Origin: JAZRWQ01 sp045599805
GTDB taxonomy: Bacteria > Bacillota > Clostridia > Oscillospirales > UMGS1783
Assembly: GCA_045599805.1 (NCBI GenBank)
Contig: JAZRWQ010000081.1
Coordinates: 1 to 11,286 of the forward strand
DNA: 11,286 nucleotides
Direction of reading: 5' to 3'
Shown here: positions 1 to 4,850 of the stretch, piece by piece
How the letters are laid out: every line of letters starts with the position of its first letter
Numbering within the stretch: the stretch's first letter is position 1
The notes under the pieces: generated by a model
The model's input: the letters and a program-made list of their open reading frames with translations, nothing else
The model's database searches: none
What the model was told of the DNA's origin: nothing
Position numbers and translations under genes: made by a program

Positions 1-302
1 AGGATTTGGGTATCAGTACTCATCTTTGCTTTTTCAAGGATCCTTTTAGCCGGCTTCATAACAAGTAGGTTATCAAAATTCTCGCCGAGTTCGTAATCAA
101 TTATCTCATTATTGAATAAATCCATAAAGCAGGCAAGATAATACCATTTGCCCTTGTTGTTAATATATGTTACATCGGTTACTATTTTTTGCATCGGTTT
201 ATCTATAATGTAAGCGGTAGTCATCGCCTTGCTCTTGCCCGAAACGGCATACCTGTGCGGCTTCAGCGACGAGTCGCATTTCATAGCATCCTTCAAAAAA
301 TG
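1..302 (-). pseudogene. IS3-family transposase (OrfB-like) fragment, 5'-truncated and cut by the window edge
   Basis: The minus-strand frame is open from a TAA at 305-303 to the window edge. It contains the start of an rve/DDE integrase core: KPMQKIVTDVTYI, then GKWYYLACFMDLFNNEIIDY. The Asp in VTDVTY (codon 176-174) fits the first catalytic acidic residue; the second and third would lie beyond position 1. IS3/IS150 OrfB proteins normally have about 100 more residues upstream, including an HTH_21 region and a YRRI-type motif. None is found in any minus frame between 302 and 391; that stretch is instead the mgsA promoter region. The only ATG is at 284, inside the domain, so no normal start exists. 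I infer a dead IS remnant whose left breakpoint lies near 290-320. Whether the 3' part is intact cannot be seen. No terminal inverted repeat was identified. Confidence 0.75.
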
Positions 303-335
303 TTACGGGCTTACGCCCTTAAAATACAAAAACAG

Positions 336-364
336 TTGACAACAGCCGTATTAAATGAGAAAAT
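336..364 (+). promoter_or_regulatory. Predicted sigma-A promoter of mgsA
   Basis: A perfect -35 box TTGACA (336-341) is followed after 17 bp by GAAAAT (359-364, 4 of 6 matches to TATAAT). A better hexamer, TATAAG (364-369), lies at an overlong 22-bp spacing. The -35 assignment is solid, the -10 less so. The box lies about 30 bp from the end of the transposase fragment. Confidence 0.45.
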
Positions 365-391
365 ATAAGCGCATAATAAGAAAGAGGTAGA

Positions 392-865
392 ATGATGACA
401 GACGAATATATCGAATACACAATGCCCTCGCAGAAAAACATAGCACTTATCGCGCACGATAATATGAAGGCCGATCTTATTGATTGGTGCAGGGAAAATA
501 AAAAGATACTTGAGCGCCATTTTTTATGCGGCACGGGTACCACCGCAAAGCTTATCTGTGAACGCACCGGACTTCCCGTAAGAGGCTATAACAGCGGACC
601 TCTGGGCGGCGACCAGCAGATCGGCGCGAAGATCGCCGGCGGAGAGATAGACATAGTTATCTTCTTTTCCGATCCGCTTACCGCACAGCCGCACGATCCC
701 GATGTTAAGGCGCTTTTGCGCATAGCGCAGGTTTACGATATCCCCATTGCGAACAATAAGGCAACGGCTGATTTCATATTAACGAGCCCGTTCATGAACA
801 GCGAATATACCCACAGCCTTATGGATTTCCAAAAGAGCGTTGCAAACAGAGCCAAATCTCTTTGA
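392..865 (+). CDS. mgsA: Methylglyoxal synthase
   Basis: Converts dihydroxyacetone phosphate to methylglyoxal and phosphate in the cytosol. This bypass of lower glycolysis relieves sugar-phosphate build-up, and the enzyme is known to be inhibited by phosphate. The 157-residue product is close to the 152 residues of E. coli MgsA, and key residues line up with an offset of three: IAHD with H22/D23, the catalytic loop GPLGGDQQ with D74 (E. coli D71), and PHDPDVKALLR with H101 and D104 (E. coli H98, D101). The C-terminal NNKATADFILTSP is also typical. Start choice: GAGG at 384-387 sits 4 nt from ATG 392 but 7 nt from ATG 395, so a start one codon later (156 aa) is equally or more likely. No terminator follows the stop, so read-through into the DUF1292 gene is possible. 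Confidence 0.96.
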   Translation: MMTDEYIEYTMPSQKNIALIAHDNMKADLIDWCRENKKILERHFLCGTGTTAKLICERTGLPVRGYNSGPLGGDQQIGAKIAGGEIDIVIFFSDPLTAQPHDPDVKALLRIAQVYDIPIANNKATADFILTSPFMNSEYTHSLMDFQKSVANRAKSL

Positions 866-867
866 TA

Positions 868-896
868 TTTACATATTGGAAATAATATGTTATTAT
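868..896 (+). promoter_or_regulatory. Predicted sigma-A promoter of the DUF1292 gene (and perhaps the 6S RNA)
   Basis: TTTACA (868-873, 5 of 6) and TATTAT (891-896, 5 of 6) are separated by an ideal 17 bp, starting 2 nt after the mgsA stop codon. The spacer contains a dyad, listed separately. A start near 903 would give a leader of about 26 nt before ATG 929. Confidence 0.6.
871..890. repeat. 7-bp inverted repeat between -35 and -10: candidate operator
   Basis: ACATATT (871-877) and AATATGT (884-890) are perfect inverted copies separated by GGAAAT. They overlap the -35 box and end directly before the -10 box of the predicted promoter. No T-tract follows, so this is not an mgsA terminator. 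A dimeric regulator site is possible, but AT-rich spacers produce short dyads by chance. Confidence 0.35.
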
Positions 897-928
897 ATAA
901 GCAAGAAGAATGAAAAGGAGATAATAAT

Positions 929-1222
929 ATGAGCGAAGAATTCGGAAATGATTTTGTAGTGCTTCTTGACGACGACGGAAATGAGATCGAATATGAAATG
1001 ATCGATGCCGTAGAGGTCGATGATCAGAAATACGTTGCACTTTTACCCGTACCCGATGAAAGCGAAGAGGTGCTGGATGAGGACTATCAGATAGTAATGC
1101 TGAAAATGGCTCCCGAAGAAGAGGGCGATTATCTTCTCACTATCGACAATGAAGAGGAATTCAACAAGGTTTGGGCAATATTTGAAGAACGCCTCAGCGA
1201 TGATTACGACATAGTATCTTAA
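929..1222 (+). CDS. DUF1292 family small acidic protein (YrzB-like)
   Basis: A 97-residue, strongly acidic protein, typical of DUF1292 in Firmicutes. The N-terminus FVVLLDDDGNEIEYEMID, the middle KYVALLPV and the C-terminus LLTIDNEEEFNKVWAIFEE match how I remember the family. Its function is unknown; members are often found near ruvX/yrrK-type and translation-related genes. There is no signal peptide, membrane segment or cysteine. The start is well supported by AAGGAG (915-920), 8 nt before ATG 929. The gene has its own good promoter inside the mgsA-DUF1292 gap. The stop (1220-1222) lies only about 6 nt from the predicted 6S RNA 5' end, so the mRNA 3' end and the RNA gene are closely connected. 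Confidence 0.85.
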   Translation: MSEEFGNDFVVLLDDDGNEIEYEMIDAVEVDDQKYVALLPVPDESEEVLDEDYQIVMLKMAPEEEGDYLLTIDNEEEFNKVWAIFEERLSDDYDIVS

Positions 1223-1227
1223 AGGAT

Positions 1228-1417
1228 TTTTCCCTGGGCTGTTCGTAATACCGGATCATATAAACCTACACAATTTAAAAGGGAATTCGGAGTTTTGCGG
1301 TGTGCGCGCAGGCCTCCCCGATCTATCGGGATGTTGGAAGCCCATAAAACCGCAAACAGAATACCCACCTGCCGAAAGGTGGGTTAAATTGGCCGATATA
1401 CGGCACTCTGGGGAACT
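1228..1417 (+). ncRNA. ssrS: 6S RNA (clostridial type)
   Basis: 6S RNA mimics an open promoter and sequesters housekeeping RNA polymerase holoenzyme. The ends pair: UUCCCUGGG (1230-1238) with the segment ending GGGGAA (about 1407-1415), continued by CUGUU (1240-1244) with GGCA (1402-1405), including G-U pairs and a mismatch. AUACCGG (1248-1254) pairs imperfectly with CCGAUAU (1393-1399). Past a large unpaired region, UUUUGCGGU (1293-1301) pairs with ACCGCAAA (about 1349-1356), GGCCUCC (1311-1317) roughly with GGAAGCCC (1336-1343), with an apical CCCGAU/AUCGGG hairpin (1317-1330). The 3' side of the central bubble carries a CCCACCU/AGGUGGG hairpin (1364-1383), a hallmark I recall for Gram-positive 6S RNAs, followed by UUAAAUU. 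Length is about 190 nt, as expected. SRP RNA was excluded because it lacks GGAAGCAGC. No clear promoter of its own was found. Confidence 0.85.
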
Positions 1418-1427
1418 AATGGAAGTA

Positions 1428-1462
1428 AACGGGACTTATAAAAATAAGTCCCGTTATTTTTT
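1428..1462 (+). terminator. Rho-independent terminator after 6S RNA
   Basis: A perfect 12-bp stem, AACGGGACTTAT (1428-1439) with ATAAGTCCCGTT (1444-1455), has an AAAA loop and is followed by ATTTTTT (1456-1462). It ends the mgsA/DUF1292/6S transcripts and lies upstream of the proS promoter, so proS is independently transcribed. Confidence 0.93.
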
Positions 1463-1472
1463 GCCGTTTGTA

Positions 1473-1501
1473 TTGAAAATGGATGATTTTTGTGGTAAAA
1501 T
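1473..1501 (+). promoter_or_regulatory. Strong predicted sigma-A promoter of proS
   Basis: TTGAAA (1473-1478, 5 of 6), a 17-bp spacer and TAAAAT (1496-1501, 5 of 6), with an extended -10 TG at 1493-1494. Transcription would start near 1508, leaving a leader of under 30 nt. That is too short for a T-box riboswitch, the common control of aminoacyl-tRNA synthetase genes in Firmicutes. Confidence 0.75.
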
Positions 1502-1505
1502 CATC
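1482..1505. repeat. 9-bp perfect inverted repeat over the proS -10 box: candidate operator
   Basis: GATGATTTT (1482-1490) and AAAATCATC (1497-1505) are exact inverted copies with a TGTGGT spacer. The right arm covers most of the -10 hexamer TAAAAT. A protein bound here would block RNA polymerase. The regulator is unknown. The dyad is upstream of most of the expected transcript, so an RNA hairpin role is unlikely. Confidence 0.5.
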
Positions 1506-1534
1506 TGTAATGCAATAAATATAGGAGGCTCAGT

Positions 1535-2971
1535 ATGGGCAACGAAAAGCTTGTAAAAGAAATAACCTCTATGGAGGAGGATTTTACCCAGTGGTATACC
1601 GACGTGGTAAAAAAGGCCGAGCTTATGGACTATTCATCGGTAAAGGGCTGTATGATATTCCGTCCTTACGGCTACGCTATCTGGGAAAATATACAGAAAA
1701 GACTTGACGCGCGCTTTAAGGAATTAGGCCACGAAAACGTATATATGCCTATGTTCATTCCCGAATCGTTACTTGAAAGGGAGAAGGACCATGTAGAGGG
1801 ATTTGCCCCCGAATGTGCATGGGTAACCATGGGCGGACAGAATAAGCTGAGCGAAAGACTTTGCGTTCGTCCCACCTCCGAAACTCTTTTCTGCGAGCAT
1901 TTCAAAAACGTTATCCATTCATACCGCGATCTGCCGAAATTATATAACCAGTGGTGCTCGGTAGTAAGATGGGAAAAGACCACCCGTCCGTTTTTGCGCA
2001 CTTCCGAATTTTTGTGGCAGGAAGGCCATACCATGCACGAAACCGCCGAGGAAGCCAAGGCGGAGACCGAGCAGATGCTTAAGGTTTATAAGGACTTTTA
2101 TCTTGAAGACCTTGCCATTCCGGCAATCACCGGTCAGAAGACCGAGAAAGAGAAATTCGCCGGCGCGGAGGCTACCTATACCATCGAGCCCATGATGCAC
2201 AACGGCGTTGCTCTGCAGGGCGGCACATCCCACTATTTCGGCGACGGTTTTGCCAAGGCGTTTGACATCACCTTTACCGGCCGCGACAATACTCTTAAAT
2301 ATCCGCATCAGACCTCGTGGGGGCTTTCCACACGTTCAATCGGCGCCATCATCATGTCGCACGGCGACAATAACGGACTTATCCTGCCGCCTGCCATCGC
2401 GCCCATTCAGGTAATCATCGTGCCCATCGCACAGCATAAAGAGGGCGTGCTCGATAAAGCAAACGAAATAAAAGATATCCTTAAGAAAGATTACCGCGTA
2501 AAGCTTGACGACAGCGACAATTCACCCGGCTGGAAGTTCAGCGAGTATGAAATGAAGGGCGTTCCCGTAAGACTGGAAATAGGCCCCAAGGATATCGAGG
2601 CAAACCAGTGCGTTCTCGTAAGCCGTGTAACGAGAGAGAAGAAGTTCGTCTCTCTTGATAATGTTGCCGCAGAGGTTGAAGCTCTGCTCAAACAGGTTTA
2701 TGATGAGCTTGTTGAGAGAGTAAGCAGAAACCTTGAAGAAAAGATGTATGTCGCTTTATCTCATGAGGAATTTCTCGATATCGCCGCCAATAAACCCGGG
2801 TATATCAAGGCAATGTGGTGCGGCGAAACCGAATGTGAAGATAAGCTTAAGGACGAAACTGGCGGCGTAAAATCGCGCTGCATCCCCTTCAAAGAAGAAA
2901 AACTTTCCGATGTTTGCGTTTGCTGCGGCAAAAAGGCAAAGCATATGGTAGTTTGGGGCAGACAGTATTGA
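1535..2971 (+). CDS. proS: Prolyl-tRNA synthetase, archaeal/eukaryote-type
   Basis: Class II aminoacyl-tRNA synthetase that charges tRNA-Pro with proline using ATP in the cytosol. The 478 residues match the shorter archaeal/eukaryotic-like form (about 470-500 aa) rather than the 570-aa bacterial form with an INS editing domain; no INS insertion is seen. Seen in order: CVRPTSET (110-117), motif 2 RWEKTTRPFLRT (145-156) followed by EFLWQEGHT, the proline-site region around GGTSHYFGDGF (229-239), and motif 3 TSWGLSTRSIGAIIMSHGD (260-278). The anticodon-binding domain starts near QVIIVPI (292-298). The C-terminal extension has cysteines at 429, 434, 449, 461, 463 and 464, consistent with the family's zinc site, and ends in WGRQY with the characteristic terminal Tyr. 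AGGAGG (1523-1528) lies 6 nt before the ATG. A membrane-protein gene follows 16 nt after the stop. Confidence 0.97.
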   Translation: MGNEKLVKEITSMEEDFTQWYTDVVKKAELMDYSSVKGCMIFRPYGYAIWENIQKRLDARFKELGHENVYMPMFIPESLLEREKDHVEGFAPECAWVTMGGQNKLSERLCVRPTSETLFCEHFKNVIHSYRDLPKLYNQWCSVVRWEKTTRPFLRTSEFLWQEGHTMHETAEEAKAETEQMLKVYKDFYLEDLAIPAITGQKTEKEKFAGAEATYTIEPMMHNGVALQGGTSHYFGDGFAKAFDITFTGRDNTLKYPHQTSWGLSTRSIGAIIMSHGDNNGLILPPAIAPIQVIIVPIAQHKEGVLDKANEIKDILKKDYRVKLDDSDNSPGWKFSEYEMKGVPVRLEIGPKDIEANQCVLVSRVTREKKFVSLDNVAAEVEALLKQVYDELVERVSRNLEEKMYVALSHEEFLDIAANKPGYIKAMWCGETECEDKLKDETGGVKSRCIPFKEEKLSDVCVCCGKKAKHMVVWGRQY

Positions 2972-2987
2972 TAAAAGAGGGATCAAA

Positions 2988-3590
2988 ATGGTACTCAACA
3001 CAGTAGAAGAATTATGGAAGGGAATATCCAATGCCCCCATCGCGGCATTCGCGCTTATAGCCGGCGTTTTGCTGCTTTTCGAAAAGGGCGTAAAATGGGA
3101 GTGGAGAGCAATCTGCCTTGAAAGTGCGTTTGCCTCCTTCTTCGGTATGTTCGTGCATATTTTCAAACTGCCCGAGATATACCGCAAGCTTATATGGGTT
3201 CTTTTGTACGCCGTTTTGTTTGAGGTGATACGTCTTTTCGGCCATCGTGCCGCCGTATATATCACCCAAAACGAGCGCAAAGAGCGGCTTATGACGCGCA
3301 TTATCGAAATCGCGCTCTATCTCGAAGCCGTAGTTTTGCTCTTCATCACAAACGGCTGGGATATGGCAATGCTCGTTCTCTTCTCGCTGCTGTGCGTGCT
3401 CCGCATAGTTATGGCGATAATAAAGTATCCCAAAGTTCCGAAGCTTTTCTTCTTGCTTTTAGGCACGGCGGCACTTGCTATAATAGTCCTCGCGCTCAAA
3501 TCTTTTATTCCTTACGCTGTTGTTATATGTCATATTCTGATTGCTCTGTCAATCGTGATATTCTATTTTATCGCCGTAAAAGACAAATAA
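2988..3590 (+). CDS. Polytopic membrane protein of unknown function
   Basis: I do not recognise a family. The 200-residue product has six or seven predicted hydrophobic segments at about 16-31, 41-58 (weak), 67-84, 103-121, 124-145, 152-170 and 173-196, so it should sit in the cytoplasmic membrane. The loop at 92-104 is charged (QNERKERLMTR), as is the ending AVKDK. There is no signal peptide cleavage site, no repeated motif and no obvious catalytic residue. AGAGGG (2976-2981) lies 6 nt before ATG 2988. The gene starts 16 nt after proS with no terminator between, so the two are very probably co-transcribed; a functional link to prolyl-tRNA charging is not implied. A terminator follows the stop directly. 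Confidence 0.8.
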   Translation: MVLNTVEELWKGISNAPIAAFALIAGVLLLFEKGVKWEWRAICLESAFASFFGMFVHIFKLPEIYRKLIWVLLYAVLFEVIRLFGHRAAVYITQNERKERLMTRIIEIALYLEAVVLLFITNGWDMAMLVLFSLLCVLRIVMAIIKYPKVPKLFFLLLGTAALAIIVLALKSFIPYAVVICHILIALSIVIFYFIAVKDK

Positions 3591-3598
3591 ATAAAGAT

Positions 3599-3635
3599 AA
3601 AACGGTATGCGTCAATTGGCGCATACCGTTTTTTT
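3599..3635. terminator. Bidirectional Rho-independent terminator between converging genes
   Basis: CGGTATGCG (3603-3611) pairs perfectly with CGCATACCG (3620-3628), extended by flanking A/T pairs and an inner G-C and G-T pair over an AATT loop. On the plus strand a T7 run (3629-3635) follows; on the minus strand the reverse gives TTTT. It ends the proS unit from the left and the prs-to-vWA unit from the right. The vWA stop codon (3636-3634) lies within the T/A tract. Confidence 0.9.
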
Positions 3636-4269
3636 ATTTCTTGTTGTGTTTTTCGATTTCATTTTTCCACCCCGACGGAACGGCTCCGTCGGCACGCACC
3701 GCCTTTACAACATCGCCTACCGCATCAAAATTAAGGCGGGTGCCCTTGCTGTCACAGCGATATGTTACTGCTCGGTCATCCATGATGCCGTATCTTTCGG
3801 CTTCGGCTATCGCGTCGATATTTGCGCCTAAAAATAAAAATTCCCATCCATCCTCCTTTTTGCGCTCTACCATCCGTTTAATTTCACTGCCGTTATACTT
3901 TACGCTCGCGTTTTCCATGCCGTCGGTTATGATTACGAACAAGGTTTTTTCAGGCACATCTTCTCTCCGTATATAACGGTGGATGTTTTCGATATGCTTT
4001 ATCGTATCGCCCATCGCGTCGAGCAGGGCAGTGGAACCGCAGGGAGAGTAATCCCTTTCGCTCATCGGACGTATTTCACCGATGTCAATGCGGTCGTGCA
4101 CCGTTTTGAATTCATCGTTAAAGAGTACCGTTGTAACAAAGGCATTACCTTCCTTGCCTTTCTGCTTGTCGAGCATGGAGTTGAAGCCGCCTATCGTGTC
4201 TTCCTTAAGATCATACATCGAGCCGCTTTTGTCCAGAATGAATACAAGTTCTGTTAAGTTGTTTTTCAT
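3634..4269 (-). CDS. von Willebrand factor A (vWA) domain protein
   Basis: A 211-residue protein that is essentially a single vWA domain, a metal-dependent protein-binding fold. The MIDAS residues are all present: DKSGSM (D13, S15, S17), T80 in CGSTALLDAM, and D116 in VIITDGMEN. The C-terminal part has WEFLFLGANIDA (142-153), typical of stand-alone clostridial vWA proteins as I remember them. No signal peptide or membrane segment, so it is likely cytosolic. GGAGG (4283-4279) lies 9 nt before the ATG. It follows the HTH-like gene on the same strand, separated by 92 nt containing a terminator-like hairpin. Its partner and function are unknown. vWA proteins of this general kind occur in TerY-type stress systems, but no ter genes are visible here. 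Confidence 0.9.
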   Translation of the reverse strand: MKNNLTELVFILDKSGSMYDLKEDTIGGFNSMLDKQKGKEGNAFVTTVLFNDEFKTVHDRIDIGEIRPMSERDYSPCGSTALLDAMGDTIKHIENIHRYIRREDVPEKTLFVIITDGMENASVKYNGSEIKRMVERKKEDGWEFLFLGANIDAIAEAERYGIMDDRAVTYRCDSKGTRLNFDAVGDVVKAVRADGAVPSGWKNEIEKHNKK

Positions 4270-4283
4270 TATATTTTACCTCC

Positions 4284-4316
4284 AAAAAATATGACTGTAA
4301 TCACTTACAGTCATAT
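4284..4316 (-). terminator. 12-bp perfect hairpin with T-tract directly before the vWA ribosome binding site
   Basis: ATATGACTGTAA (4289-4300) and TTACAGTCATAT (4305-4316) form a perfect 12-bp dyad with a 4-nt loop. Read on the minus strand it is followed by TTTTTT (4289-4284), then GGAGG (4283-4279) of the vWA gene. The form is that of an intrinsic terminator, though AT-rich. Its place leaves no room for a promoter between it and the vWA gene, so it may be a leaky terminator/attenuator in the operon, or a DNA operator for a promoter upstream of it. A second small hairpin (GTCGC/GCGAC, 4342-4358) lies between it and the HTH gene. Confidence 0.6.
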
Positions 4317-4361
4317 GGTATCAGAGTTTTTTATTCTTATGGTCGCCTGCCACGCGACAAA

Positions 4362-4838
4362 TCATACGCCTATTGTTTTCTGGTCAAATTCATAAAGGGT
4401 TTCGTTTATAATATCAAAGTCATATATCCCGTTTTTTATGAAATATTCCACAATAAGGTCAAATTTGTTGCTGTGCGAAAGGGCAAAGCCTGCTTTTTCA
4501 AGCAGATCGTCGGTATCGTCAAGATCGAGGTGCAGGGCAATGGCGAAGGCTATCGCGGTTATTTTCGACGGGCGGTAGTTTATGTCCGAGCGTATCTTGG
4601 AGAAAAGCTTGCGGTCTATCCCCGCTTTTTTGTAGCACTCGGCATCGGTCATGCCGCTTTCGTCGATTTTCCGAAGCAGCATCTGTGAAAAGCTTTCGTC
4701 AAGCTCTATTTCAATGCTGTCCATGCAAAGCGGCATAGCGGTGCACATTCTAACCGTTTTCGCACCGTCATTTTCGTCTATATAATATTTTTGTATATAC
4801 GCGCTTACATTTTCGTACAGTGCTTTATTTATCGCCAT
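4362..4838 (-). CDS. HTH-like (XRE-type) protein of unknown function paired with vWA
   Basis: A 158-residue protein. Residues 1-22 (MAINKALYENVSAYIQKYYI) form a predicted helix, 23-45 a variable linker, and 47-122 a helical bundle resembling an XRE-type helix-turn-helix: FSQMLLRKIDESGMTDAECYKKAGI, then DRKLFSKIRS (75-84), YRPSKITAIAFAIAL, DDLLEKAGFALS. Residues 123-158 (SNKFDLIVEYFI to FDQK) end it. From memory, the same C-terminal segment is found in Clostridia attached to macro-domain proteins or beside vWA genes; this was not searched. DNA binding is plausible but unproven. Start: ATG 4838 is chosen because AGGAGG (4852-4847) lies 8 nt upstream; the longer form from GTG 4847 would begin inside that SD. 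The SD overlaps the mfd stop codon (4853-4851), which indicates translational coupling in one operon. Confidence 0.8.
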   Translation of the reverse strand: MAINKALYENVSAYIQKYYIDENDGAKTVRMCTAMPLCMDSIEIELDESFSQMLLRKIDESGMTDAECYKKAGIDRKLFSKIRSDINYRPSKITAIAFAIALHLDLDDTDDLLEKAGFALSHSNKFDLIVEYFIKNGIYDFDIINETLYEFDQKTIGV

Positions 4839-4850
4839 ATATTTCACCTC

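Noticed and set aside
307..318. GGGC-TTAC-GCCC palindrome as a terminator for the IS fragment or an IS end
   Set aside because: The stem is only 4 bp, the T-run on the minus strand is offset by 6 nt, and no matching second end is visible.
1228..1417. Bacterial SRP RNA as an alternative to 6S RNA
   Set aside because: There is no GGAAGCAGC-type apical loop; the extended rod with paired ends, central bubble and bubble hairpin fits 6S RNA.
1463..1534. T-box riboswitch in front of proS
   Set aside because: The space between terminator and SD is about 60 nt, there is no T-box sequence, and the promoter lies within it.
1302..1556. 84-codon plus-strand open frame between DUF1292 and proS
   Set aside because: It lies across the 6S RNA, the terminator and the proS promoter, overlaps the proS start, has no SD and an implausible protein sequence.
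4342..4358. GTCGC/GCGAC hairpin after the HTH gene as a terminator
   Set aside because: A 5-bp stem not followed by a T-tract on either strand.
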